Assembly: GCA_947044365.1 (NCBI GenBank)
Contig: OX345643.1
Location: forward strand, 1,321,001 to 1,385,000
DNA from: Petrosia ficiformis
Taxonomy: Eukaryota > Porifera > Demospongiae > Haplosclerida > Petrosiidae
Reading direction: 5' to 3'
DNA: 64,000 bases
Below, piece by piece: positions 32,490 to 44,849 of this stretch (position 1 is the first letter of the stretch; each line of letters starts with the position of its first letter). Under the pieces are notes generated by a model. The model searched no databases. It saw nothing but the letters and a program-made list of their open reading frames with translations, and was not told the origin of the DNA. The translations under genes and the position numbers were made by a program.

Positions 32490-35400
32490 AGTAGTAGGTA
32501 CACATATTCCCCATTGTAATGTATTATATGGATTTGTCTGTGTAATTGCTGCCTATAAAAATAACATAACTATAATATGTTATGGTATCTACTATTTGTT
32601 TACTATTAATTTATCAATTATGGCCCATATAACAGCAATAATTATGAATATAATTATACGAAATAAGGAAATGATAACTAACATATTCATTATTTGTTGA
32701 TATATAGTTGACTGTTCATTCCATACATAGCATTAGTAACAACATTTAAAGTCATGCCTGCCTCTGAATAGAAATCTGATTGAGCATTATTTGTAGCTAC
32801 TCCAGGTTCTTCATAGAGGACTCCAGGTGTGTGTACAACTCTAATTGTGTGTTCTTCATTCAAATCAGTTGTCTCATTTCCATTACCTAACTCTCGAGCT
32901 AAAATCAAGAGACACAAAACATAAAAATTCCTTTTTATAATAATAATTAATGATGGTAGTTCAGTAAATTATCAATATTGAACATTCTTATAATAATTAT
33001 TATTACCTCCATATACTGGATTAGTCAAAGGTACATCAAGACCTGGCTGTCCTTCAACTGGTACTACATTACTCTGATCACTATGGGCATTAGTATTAAT
33101 TTGTAATCTTAAACTTCCTTTCTTTCTCTTTCTCAGTGTAAACACTATCAACATGCTCACTGTCAATATAATTATCAGTACTACTACTATCACTGCTGCT
33201 ACAACACCAGATATTATCCCCGTTAAGTTATTTTGATCCCCTTCAGCACGCAGGGAAGTAGAAGTTGAGGTTACTGTACTTGAAGAACTTGTAGTGCCTC
33301 CTATAAGAAATGAATAGAGTAGAACTGTGCATTAGGATACCAGAAGACATTTGCAATTATTTACTCCCCAAATTACTGGCTGTATTTCAATGAAATAAGC
33401 AGAGCCACTAATAGTTGAGTGAAAACTGGTTGCAAATGTTGCACTAAGATTTCAAATATAAATATAATATTGTATTAGCTAGATACCTCACCTTCAACTG
33501 TAGAACTAAAACCAGTAGATTCAGATGTAGAACTTGTGATAAAACTAGTAGATTCTGATGTAGAACTCATGATAGGACTCTTATCTTCAGAAATGCTCAT
33601 AGTATTAGAGTTCATAGGTATTATTCCTAATAATTTGGGTACATGAGAAGTAACAAATTTACTATTACATATTAATTCTTACTTTGAGCACAAATAATCA
33701 TTATAAGAATAGACTAATAGTTCGCTACTGTTTACTCCCTTAAATTAATGGCTGTATTTCAATGAAATAAGTGTAGCCACCAATAAACAATTGAGTGTAT
33801 GTTGTTTGCAAACTTTGTGTTAAGGTTTTTATGGCCCATAGGGCCATTCCTATAATTGCTTTCTATGGGATTTAATGTATATATATATATATATATATAT
33901 ATTCTTACATCACTAATGTGAGTGTGCGTTGTATATGTAAGAAGTTAAGGAAGTTGTATCACTCCAGGGGCTTGGTCAATTAATGGGCGTGGTGTGTAGA
34001 GAGACCATGCGCTTGAGGCCTTGAGCTACAGACCAACAGGAAAAATGTAAAACTGCAACTTATACTAATATCTGTTGTGTATAGCCAAGAAACAGTATAA
34101 AGATGATGCAAGAGTCTTTTATAATAAGTTGTTGAGTTTCAGACATGAGGAACTCATCATTTAGAACCTTGAAGGAGTACTTCAGTTTCTTCAGGACACA
34201 GTTTTCGAGTACACAAAAAAGTAGAGACACTAATGCCATCAGCAAAGATTGATGCATAGTCATCACAAAGCAATTATAGGGATATATGTTTCTCAATATA
34301 TCTTGTTCATCTAAATAAGTCGTATTAGCTATAGAACTCACCTTTAACTGAAGAATCAGTAGATTCAGATGTAGAACTCATGGTATTAGAACTCACAAAA
34401 CTCATCATATTAGAACTCATAGCTAATATTCAAATACAACACATTATATAGTAAGACATGTAAATAACTAAACACCTACCAAATATTACAGACACAAGTG
34501 GATAATCATTTTCTCTATCATGTTCATTTCCATTCATATCATAATTTGGTGGTCCACTGTTCTGCTGATAATACAATATCAAGTCACTGTTTGATTCCAT
34601 AGGCTGATTTATTCCTAACACATCTCCATTTTGAACTTGTATTGGTTGAGAGAGATTATACCACCTTAGGTTAGTAGTTGAAGTATCATTAGCGTCATTA
34701 TATACAAGTGAATAGAATGAATCTGTCTGTTCGTATTCTACTCCATGTGATAGTCTCCAAAAACGAATTTGTGGTAATTCCATTCCATTTTGGTCTTCTG
34801 CTCCAATTATTATATGTGTGATATTACCATTACATGTGAAACCAATGTCCAGAAACAATCTTTGTCTGTTATTATATCCTCTTACTCTTGTGATCTCTCT
34901 TGCTTGTATTTTGATTTCATCTGAAGATATGAATCCACTGAGACACTGAGGAGAATCTAAAAGATATAACATGATAAAATATTAAAATATCATAGTCATC
35001 ATTATACTTGTTTCAGGATAGATGAGAGGTCTTCTATCGCATTGTCTGTCTCCATTGCTAAGTGTATACGTATTATCCTCATCAGTTTCAAACACATCCT
35101 GACCAATATAATCCTGATAATAAAATCTAACCACACTATCACCTTCATGAGGCTGATATATTCCCAACACTTGATTTATTGTGAATTGTAGAGGAGTTGA
35201 TAGACTGAATTGATAAACTCCATCAATACTGAAATTAGTAGGACCAAGTATAATTTCTACTGAACTTTCAACAACACGAGTATAAGTTTGACCAGTCTTA
35301 TTCCACAACCAGATAGTAGGATATTGAACTCTATCACCATTTTCAGTCCTAACATCCACACCCAAGAGAAAACCAGTAATAGTTCCGGAACAATTGAACT

Positions 35401-35660
35401 CCAGACTAGGCATAATTGAATGTCTGTCCATTCTAAGTCGCATATCATGAAGATCACCTATACCATCAGTTATTCCTATTTGTTCAGCTTTTTGTACCAG
35501 TAAATCATAATCCATGAATCCTTTAGTACATGATTCTACTACAATATGACAGGGATTAAAAAACGTGTTCAAATGTTAAACTAGTCATGTACTACTGACC
35601 TGATAGAATCCATGACCAGCCACTGATAGTACACCACAAAAACAAAATACATAAATTCAT

Positions 35661-36188
35661 CTCTACTCTGAAGATAGGAGTGGTCATTACTCATTAGTTT
35701 CAAGCCATAGAAGTACATTAATGTTTAAATATGTGGGTATGTATATGGTACATAGACATGTGTGTGACGTGTTGTGATATGTGTGATAATAATAATCATT
35801 ATAGTAATACAAATTTACATAAAAACAATTTATAAAAAGGAATGTTCAAGAAATTTCAACCATTCGCTGATGACCAAATATAGTACTTTGAATTTTTATA
35901 AGTGACATGAAACATAAACTATTATATGGGCTGGATACCAAAATAAGAATTCACAACAGCATGAATATAAACCTAACATAAAGAAATAATTATTAGTTGG
36001 TTTAAAAAAAGGTTATTTGATATCATAAAGTGAACATACTTACATTCGTACATACATAAAAAGATAGTCAGTGGATATAACAATGTACAGATTGAGAAAA
36101 ATCTACAATAAGATATTAATAATACTTAGTATTTAATAATAATTGCAATACTAAAACAAAGAGTAAATAAAGTAACTTGCTCCGTACT
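35661..36188. other. Spacer between RTK-C and YTR-C
   Basis: No gene seen. Matches 18672-19185 along most of its length and begins with the conserved pre-start block. Confidence 0.6.
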
Positions 36189-39100
36189 TTATATATAATC
36201 ATCCTCAACAACAGGTTCATTCAAAACATGTACATATGAGTATGTATTATCATCATCAGTAGTCAAATGTTCACCTGTAACAGTATAATGATCATGATGA
36301 ATTTTCAGAAATTAGAATAGTCTCATATATACCTGATACTGTGTGTATATTGTATGATGGATTCTCCTGAGTAGTCACATGTTTTTCTGTGAGGTTAACA
36401 ATTGATGATCACTGAGACTAAATATCAATACATTATATGTATATTGTCTATACCTGATACTGTGTGTACATTATAAGCTGGATTCTCCTCAGTAGTCCCA
36501 TGTTCTTCTGTGAGGTGAATATCATTGAGACTAATAATTACAATACATTATGTATGTTGTCTATACCTGATACTTTATGCATATCATATGATGGATTGTC
36601 CTCAGTAGTCACATGTTCGTCTGTGAGATGAACAATTGATCATGTTACATTTTCAAGCCCAATACTAATATAACATGTATATAAATAATACCTGATACTG
36701 TGTGTACATTATAGGATGGATAATCATCTATAAGTATTTGTTCACCTGTGAGATTACAAGAACTCAATCATCACTGATACTAATAATTATTATCATTATT
36801 ATATATATTACATGTCTATACCTGATACTGTTTGTATATTATTAATTGGAGTATCATAAATAATCACATGTCTATCTGTGAGATTAATAATTGATTATTA
36901 CTGAGATTAATTACAAATTGTACTCTATACCTGATACTGTGTGCATATTATAAGATGGATTATCATCAGTAGTCACATATTTGCCTGTAGTAAGTTAGGA
37001 ATAGTTATAGTAATATCATAATGTTTTATAGACATGATATAGCAATAAAAGGTTGTGCTTCAAACTGTTGATTATTACGTAGTATATTTGCTGTACTGTT
37101 TATATCTATTCAATATGTCTGGTTATAGCTATATAGTAAAAATGAATGTTGTGTGTGCTTGCGTTATGTGTGTGTATGTGCATCATTGCAACAACAAAAT
37201 AGCTGATTATTTATTGGTCAATACAGATGTAAGGATACATACATCTAAAGCCGTACTCAATTTGTTGAAGCACTAACATGTATTTGTATTTGGCCGTCAA
37301 ACATGTTTGGAAACCTGCAAAACACATAATTTAATTATTCTAGTGAACCTTTTGATACTTAGTGCACATTACATCATAGTATCATCATGCATGTGGCCAC
37401 AATATCCTCTATGACAAACTAAATTGAAACTCATGTTATTCCTTGCAAATGTACTAACTAGGTTATTTATATTTAACAATTTAAATTTTGCAGTATATTC
37501 ATACTTAATACTGCATATAACAGATATTAAGTGATAGGCATCAATGTGAACATGTAGGCATAAATATTCACTGAGAAGAAAATATGACTACTTGTCATGT
37601 GTATAATCTAGTGGTGACATTAAATCTATTACATATTTTATACCTTCACTGGAGTTCGTAAGTGTTGTCCTATGCTTCACTATTAATATTATTATCAGTA
37701 TAATAATAAATATAATAATAGACAACAGAAGAAGACCTGTTCCAACTCCAGCTATTACTTCCAACTGTACAGGAAATCCTTTATAAGAATTGATCAAATG
37801 TGATGATATAAGATAAAATTATAATAATTATTCATTAATCTGTGCTTTAATGGGTGATAAGTATATCTATAATCAGTTCTCCATATTATTACCATGAGAC
37901 ACGCTTGAATTGTATTTAGTCCAAAATATTAATTGTAATGTAAATATGTAATAATACTTTATGCATTCAGTTTCAACAACATGTTTGTCGATGAGTATGG
38001 TAACCACACTCCACAAAGAAATATTTATAAAATTACCTTCCTGTGGTTGTGATATAGAGTTCATTAAACTGGTAGGAAGACTCATGGATGAGACTGAAGG
38101 GAGTAAGAGCCATAGAATTATAGGTAAATGACAGTAGCAAAAGATTGATGCTAGGTACATTCAGAATAAATAATAAGTTGTATTGCTGATCATGTGTACA
38201 ACTGTAAAGGATGTTTTGTGTATTTTAGCATGATAACAACAACAATATAGTGTACTCAGTTAAACATATATCACAAAATAGTATAATTTGTTGATTAGTA
38301 CAGTTGCAAGGATTTCACGATTAATCAGTTGTTCAGGATACATGCATACATCTGATACCATAGCTATTTTCTACAGTTTATAATCAAATATTAGTATAAG
38401 TTTAGGGTGTCTACTCATATTTCATGCATGCCAACAATTTAGCATAAGCTAAAGTACATGCTATTGTATCTGGTCATCAAAAGGGTTTGGAACCCTGCCG
38501 ACACATAATTTAACTAATTCTAGTGTACATTTTTATACTTGGTACACATTACATTGTATATAGTAACATCATTCGTGTAGCCACAACATAATTCATGCTA
38601 TTCCTCGGAACTGTACTAACCAATAAAATTAGTATTTCAACGATTTTTTTTTGCAGTGACAAATAATATGTAAATTCCATAGTAATTAGACTATTCAAAT
38701 GGGTGTAGAACCCAGCTGATGTTATTTAAGGATGTAGACATTCATGTACATACTAATTACTCTGGAATGTAGTTATAATAGAAGTATAGATATTAGAATG
38801 GGAATGATATTAATACAACACAGGTTGTACCTACTATATATATAAAAAAGAATAATAAAAAACATTTTAATGAAAGAGTATGTAGGGATATCAAAACCGG
38901 AGAAGCACAGGTACAAGATTGGGATGGTATCATAGCAACAAAATTAAACGAATCCCTTCCACATAGCAATCCTACATAAGTATGTATATAATATATAGCT
39001 AGAGCAAAAGTAAAACACAACGAAACAATACTTATGTAGGGTTGTTATGTGGAAGTGATTAGTTTAATTTAAAATTGCAACTTGAAATTCGTGTAACCAG

Positions 39101-40976
39101 GTTAAAAGATCCCAGTACATTTTCAGTGTATTAACTATATAGTCAAATGTAAGTGTACATGGTTAATTAATATTCAGCAATAGTTGAGTGTATACTGTTT
39201 GCAAATGTTGTACGAAGTAAATATTATATTGTATTAGAAATCACCTTCAACTGTAGAACTTGTGATAAAACCAGTAGATTCAAATGTAGAACTCATGATA
39301 AAACTAGTATATTCAAATGTAAAACTTATGATAAAACTAGTAGATTCAGATGTAGGACTCATGATAAAACCAGTAGATTCAGATGTAGAACTCGTGATAG
39401 GACTCTTATCTTCAGAATTGCTCATAGTACTAGAGCTCATAGTTATTATTCCTTATAATTTGGGTACATGAGAAGTAACAAATTCACTATTACATATTAA
39501 TTGTTATTTTGAGCACAAATAATCATGATAAGAATAGACTAATAGTTCAATATTGTTTACTCCCTCAAATTAATGGCTCTATTTTTTAACAAAATAAGTA
39601 AAATGACCAATAGTTGAGTGTATACTATTTTCAAACTTTGCTTTAGGGATTTGAATCTAATTAGATATATATATAGTATTAGCCAGAGAGCTCACCTTCA
39701 ACTGATGAACCAGTTGTAGAACTCATCACAGAACTCACAGAACTCATCATGGAACTCATAGCTGTTGTTTCCAATATACAAATACAACACATTATATATT
39801 GTGACATTTAAATAACTACTAAACACCTACCAAATAGTACAGATACAAGTGGATAATCATTATCACGTATATTTCCATTGCTGTCATAATTTGGTGGTCC
39901 ATTGTACTCCTGATAATATAATGTCAGGTCACTGCCTATCTCTTTTGGCTGGGATATTCCTAATACATCTCCATTTTGAACTTGTATTGGTTGAGAGAGA
40001 TTATACCACCTTAGGTTAGTAGTTGAAGGATCATTAGCATCATTATATACAAGAGAATAGGATGATCCTGTCTGTTCATATTCTCCTCCATCTGATAGTC
40101 TCCAGAAGCAAATTTGTGGTAATTGTGTTCCGTCTTGATCTTCTGTTCCAATTATTATATGTGTGATATTACCATTACATGTGAAACCAATATCTGGAAA
40201 GAATCTTTTATCATCATTATATCCTCTCACTCTTGTGATCTCTCTTGCTTGTATTTTAATTTCATCTGAAGATATGAATCCACTGAGACACTGAGGAGAA
40301 TCTAAAAGATACAGCATGATAAATTATTAAATATCTTAATTACTATTTACTTGTTTTTGGATAGACGAGAGGTCTTCTGTCTATTTCTATGTCACCAAGC
40401 TTAAGTGTATAGTCATCCTCATCAGCTTCATAAATATCATGCCCATCATAATCATGATAATAACATCTAACCACACTGTCTCCATACCTTGGCTGATATA
40501 TTCCCAACACTTGATTAGCAGTGAACTGAAGAGGAGTTGATAAACTGAATTGATAAACTCCATCAGTACTGAAATTAGATGGACCAAGTATAATTTCTAC
40601 TGAACTATTGACAACACGAGTATAAGTTGTTTCATCAGTCTTATTCCACAACCAGATAGTAGGATATTCATCTCTATCAGTCCTAACTTCCACACCTAAG
40701 AGAAAACTAGTAATAGTTCCCGAACAACTGAACTTCAGACTAGGCATTATTGAATGTCTGTTATTTCCAAGTCGGTTACCATGAAGATCACCTCTACCAC
40801 CTTCTATTTGTTCAGCTTTTTGTACCAGTAAATCATAATCCATGAATCCTTTAGTACATGATTCTAGTACATTAACAAAACATGTCAAATGTTACACTTG
40901 TCATGTACTACTGACCTGATAGAATCCATGACCAGCCACTGATAGTACACCACAAAACCGAAATACATAAATTCAT
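36189..40976 (-). CDS. Kinase-less tyrosine-tail receptor YTR-C (639 aa)
   Basis: Best intact example of the class. Exons: 40916-40976 (signal peptide, residues 1-20), 40351-40863 (ectodomain repeat 1), 39831-40301 (repeat 2), 39696-39761, 39245-39451 and 38037-38093 (stalk), 37644-37778 (transmembrane, about residues 467-493), six 54-bp tail exons, and 36189-36274. The sum is 640 codons, all exons open, and every boundary is phase 1. The stop follows EDDYI. No kinase exon lies between its transmembrane exon and RTK-C upstream of 35661. The juxtamembrane region lacks the two-residue KR present in YTR-A and YTR-B. The tail presents NPxY in four repeats, consistent with a docking or endocytic receptor or a partner trans-phosphorylated by an RTK. 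No function is proven. Confidence 0.9.
36274..36984 (-). repeat. Tail mini-exon array of YTR-C (six 54-bp exons)
   Basis: Exons 36931-36984, 36822-36875, 36692-36745, 36567-36620, 36454-36507 and 36333-36386, each exactly 54 bp, phase 1-1, with clear AG and GT borders. They encode GKYVTTDDNPSYNMHTVS, DRHVIIYDTPINNIQTVS, GEQILIDDYPSYNVHTVS, DEHVTTEDNPSYDMHKVS, EEHGTTEENPAYNVHTVS and EKHVTTQENPSYNIHTVS. The intron starts (gtatagac type) are alike too, so exon and intron duplicated as one cassette of about 110-130 bp. Confidence 0.92.
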
Positions 40977-41025
40977 CTCTACTCTGAAGATAGGAGTGGT
41001 CATTACTCATTAGTTTCAAGCCATA
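40977..41025 (-). promoter_or_regulatory. Conserved block just upstream of receptor start codons
   Basis: A stretch of about 45 bp directly before the ATG is nearly identical at 2916-2955, 10719-10765, 18672-18720, 26054-26100, 35661-35705 and here. On the coding strand it includes actaatgagtaatgacc and then cctatcttcag shortly before the ATG. It could be a core promoter or 5' UTR. The pyrimidine-rich end in cag also looks like a splice acceptor of a 5' UTR intron. Conservation may simply reflect recent duplication. Confidence 0.3.
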
Positions 41026-41311
41026 GAAGTACATTAGTCATTTCATTTTAATATGGGTAGGTGTCATAATTATAGTAATACAAATTTACATATGAAAAGA
41101 AGCTACTGGCAGGGGCAGAGACAAAATTAATTCATTATTTTTTCAAAAGCCCCCGAGTTAAGAAACTGTAAGTGCTATATAAACCTGTGGTTTACTTTGA
41201 TGTTTCGCCGTATCGGCCACAGGTGTATATACAACCGCAGGTATATTATATTAAACAGCTATAATGATATTCACTAGGTAAAGTATATCTATAATATATA
41301 TATATATGTAT

Positions 41312-41405
41312 AGGTTATATCACAGCACGAGTGCTATATCAGATTTATAAAAGCCGAGTCCGAGGGCGAGGTTCTGATATAGCACGAGTGGCTGTGATAT
41401 AACCA
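41312..41405. mobile_element. Palindromic element
   Basis: Arms ggttatatcacag...cacgagtgctatatcaga and tctgatatagcacgagtg...ctgtgatataacc are reverse complements around a short GC-richer centre (cgagtccgagggcgagg). It is flanked by TA-rich sequence. Confidence 0.7.
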
Positions 41406-41574
41406 ATATATATCACGAAAGACAAAAGATGTCTGATGCTTCTCCTACCTTTTTGTCGGCACTTTGGAGAAGGTAGCTAAGCGTTGTTTTCTTGTAGTCT
41501 GTTTCGACGGCAGGTGCTATATCTGACCACAGGGTGCTCTATCTTATCAGAGAGTACGGTAGTACTCTCTATGT

Positions 41575-42135
41575 AGGGATGTAGTCTCGTCCCCAGCCGC
41601 CCACGCCCTTAAAGAGCGAGAGGGTGTCTGGCACACTAAGTCAACTTTCTTGGAAGTATGGCAGAAAATTGATGGCAAATTATACATGTGACGTACATAA
41701 ACGCAATACTAAGCATGGCTGCAGATGTTAGTTCAGCGATAATGCAGTCTTTCCAGTTTACTAAGTGCTAAACAACACTAACCTGGACACAAGCTCTTGC
41801 ATAGCTTTAAAACACTTGAAGTGGCATTTTCTAGCTTCCTGTAGCATGGCTTACAAACATGGCATGTACCAAGGCTACGGGGATCAAGTAGATCTACACA
41901 AACAAATTCATTCCATTTTCACTACTTCTCCATTCTTTAGCACTCTACGATCAAAAATTAAACAGTTATTCGGCATGTTAAAGTCAACATCACACATTAC
42001 GTCACAGAATACTGTGATTTGATTGGAGAGACGGATTTTGTTCTCTAGTTCCAAGAAAGTTGACTTAGGGTGGCAGACGCCCTCTCGCTCGTTAAGGGCG
42101 TGGGCGCCTAGCTGGGGACGAGACTAGTCGAGATG
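41575..42135. mobile_element. Non-autonomous DNA transposon with terminal inverted repeats of about 85 bp, nested in an older repeat
   Basis: The left end tagtctcgtccccagc and right end gctggggacgagacta are complementary, and the similarity continues inward to the Ser-free palindromic segment ending aagtcaactttcttgg / ccaagaaagttgactta. The interior (about 380 bp) has one 85-codon open frame (41765-42022) that I do not recognise. The outside sequences, catgtagggatg type on the left and gatggcccgg on the right, join seamlessly in an empty counterpart at 23340-23435. This shows that the element was inserted. Confidence 0.75.
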
Positions 42136-42479
42136 GCCCGGAAAAAAAAAGGCCGCCCACGCATTTCAATTGCAAGTGGTAAGCTGAAATCTCTGTTAAT
42201 ATATATAAAATTATACAGATAAGTTAAAATATACATAAAGCTTATAATACTGAGTAATTTTATGACTAACAAGTGTATATAGAGAAAAAAGTATCCCTAT
42301 GATTGCTTTGTGGTGTAGGATTACTGAATCATGGCTGACTTTATCATGCCTGAAACAGCCTATTATAGTTATTATTTTAATTATCTACTCTCTTTACCTT
42401 TTAAAGAACTTTAGGATTATATTTCAGGCAGAATAGCTAGCTATTAGTTCCAGTTTCTACATAAGCAACTTATCTTTCT

Positions 42480-42680
42480 TCCTGCTGGTCTCGAGCGCGC
42501 GTTCTTTTACGCGCCACGCCCTTCAATTGACCGAGCCCCCGTGAGACGCAACTTCCTTAACTACGTATACAACGCATACTCGCGCAAGTGGACACGAGAA
42601 TATAAATATATATACATTAAACCCCGTGGAAAGCAAATCATAGGGATGGCCCTACGGGCCATAAAAATACCTTTTAGATG
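42480..42680. repeat. Interspersed repeat, inverted copy of the receptor-intron repeat
   Basis: Reverse-complement match to the block in the stalk introns of the receptors (about 1030-1290, 8955-9170, 24310-24475, 33825-34045). Shared landmarks are a cattgaccgagcccc-like segment versus ggggcttggtcaat, and cctacgggcc versus ggcccacaggg. It lacks the AT microsatellite expansion seen in the RTK-A copy. Confidence 0.6.
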
Positions 42681-42944
42681 TCTAGAGATCTTCGTTAATG
42701 TAGAGATCCGGCGAGTAGCAAAACTGGCAAAATCTATTATTCCTCTTTTTCATAAAAATAGATTTCTACATTTCTGGAGCTATTAAAGTAGTTGTAGCAC
42801 AAATACAAATATATTTTATGTTAAATTCAGGGGAACAAACTTCGTACTGTTCTGTTTCTTGACCTAGACAACGAATACTTTCAGCCACTACAGCAACCTA
42901 CTTATGATAGGATGCCATTTTTAATAAATCACACCTTTTACTAT

Positions 42945-44501
42945 GATACAGCATACCTCTTGATTGCTCTTCTCTTCAAATGGTTTATGTCCCAAACTCC
43001 ATATCTCATAAAGTACAGCTCCAAAACTCAACACACTTGAATGAAGTTGAATATTTTTTGAAATTTAGAGCCTACAAAAGAGGATAAATGACATGCAATA
43101 AAGATATATTTATAGCCATAATTGTAATAAACCTCTGGAGCAGTCCATTTAATTGGCATCTTCTTTGCATGAGATATGTAATAATTCTCATCTTGCAGAT
43201 CTCTTGACATTCCAAAATCTGCAATCTTTAATGACAATAATGCAGTGACTTATAATAAAGGTATTTACAATAAGAATAAAATGTGTCCTCTTACTTTGCA
43301 TATCTCATTACTATCCACTAGTATATTCCTAGCAGCCAGATCTCATACCAGAAGCAATCTGACGACAGAAGATGAGTAGACGACTTGGAACAGAAGTGTC
43401 TAAAAGTTCTCCTGGACTTTTAAATAAGTAAAAAGAACTATGAACACTTTGATTACAATAATAGTTTAATGATACTCACACTGGTCTTAACTTTTGAAGA
43501 TACTCTCTCAAGTCCCCATTAGATACCAGTTCCAGAACAATCATAATCTGAATTAATGAAACGAAAATAGTATGAAAGGTAGAAGAGCTAATGTAGTGAG
43601 GAAAATCTTTTAATATTATTATCTATATATTTAATATTTAAAGTGGTTGTAAGGATAACAGTTTCTATATGTCATCCTCTAAGGGAAGTAGTTAAATCAT
43701 GTACTACCTTGTAAAAGGCAACTTGTTATTTATAAGTATACAGCCCTATGGTGAGCAATTAATCACTTACTGGTTCTCCAACTGTCACTACTCCATATAG
43801 TTTCACAACATTAGGATGATGAAACTGTCCATTAATGGCTGCCTCTTGTAAGAATTTAACTTTCTCTTCTTCTGTAGCAGAGTCTTTCAATGTTTTGATA
43901 GCTACATCTCTAGTTCCACTAGGAGAATTCCATATACCTTTGTCAACAGTACCAAACTGACCTGATACAAGATGTCCATATAGTGCATTGATAAGAGATG
44001 TAGATGGCTCAGTTCAATGATGTAAGTTGATTACAGTTGTACTGGGTAGTTATAAATCCATGGATGGTGAAGAGGACAGTGCTTTGATTTTTACTGAACT
44101 ATCAGCAACTCGAGTGTAAGTTGTTTCATCAGTCTTACTCCACAACCAGATAGTAGGATATTCAACTCTATCACCACCTTCAGTCCTAACATCCACACCT
44201 AAGAGAAAACCAGTAATATTTCCAGAACAAGTGAACTCCAGACTAGGCATAATCCAATCTTCATCATCATCGTCATCTCCTAGTCGGTTACCAGAAAGAT
44301 CCCCCGCGCCGAAAAAACCAGTAGCAATCTGATTAGCTTTTTGTACCAGTAAATCATAATCCATGAACCCTTTGGTACATGATTCTACTGTATAATAAAA
44401 AAACAATGAGTCAATTATATTGCCTATACGTTTCAAGTGACACATTACTGACCTGATAGAATCCAGCGACTGGTAACTAGAAGAAGGAAAAACAATTTCA
44501 T
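42945..44501 (-). pseudogene. Recombinant receptor kinase pseudogene
   Basis: From 5': signal exon 44453-44501 (MKLFFLLLVTSRWILS), ectodomain repeat 1 (44092-44387) cut short, then a segment at 43985-44091 derived from an RTK-E-type Ser-rich stalk, then kinase exons 43769-43985, about 43490-43558, 43316-43425, 43128-43222 and 42955-43073. Lesions: ectodomain repeat 2 and the transmembrane region are absent; the first Gly of the glycine loop is Val (HLVSGQFG); 32 bp is missing at about 43349, removing the codons of KHFVHRD and shifting frame; the exon at 42955-43073 is scrambled around DVW; the last two kinase exons are missing. Kinase sequence is closest to RTK-D. Confidence 0.88.
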
Positions 44502-44609
44502 GGTAACTGACTGTCTTGCGTGGGAGACTAGAATTCAAAAATTAATTGGTTTGCTAGACATTGTCTTCAGAAAAACATGGAAGAACAATGTACATGACAT
44601 ATACTATCT

Positions 44610-44805
44610 TTGTACAGGTTGTGAGCTGTATTAAGTTGACCTCCAAGACAACTGTATGTCTCTGTATGGCGCAGTTTAAAAGATGGTTGAGAAAGATCAC
44701 AGACCAGATCAATGAATGTACATGTAGAACGAGATGATGTCTCTGGATGACTGTCAGGTTATTAAAATAGATTGCTGATCATAGCTGTAATTTATATAAT
44801 ATATA

Positions 44806-44849
<44 letters not shown>

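Noticed and set aside
36274..36984. Calling the YTR tail an ITAM or ITIM array
   Set aside because: The residues after Tyr are NIHTV, NVHTV or DIHKV, without Leu or Ile at +3, and there is no hydrophobic residue at -2. NPxY is the motif supported by the sequence.
42541..42786. Plus-strand open frame of 81 codons
   Set aside because: Its first part is the inverted copy of the receptor-intron repeat, so it is unlikely to be a gene.
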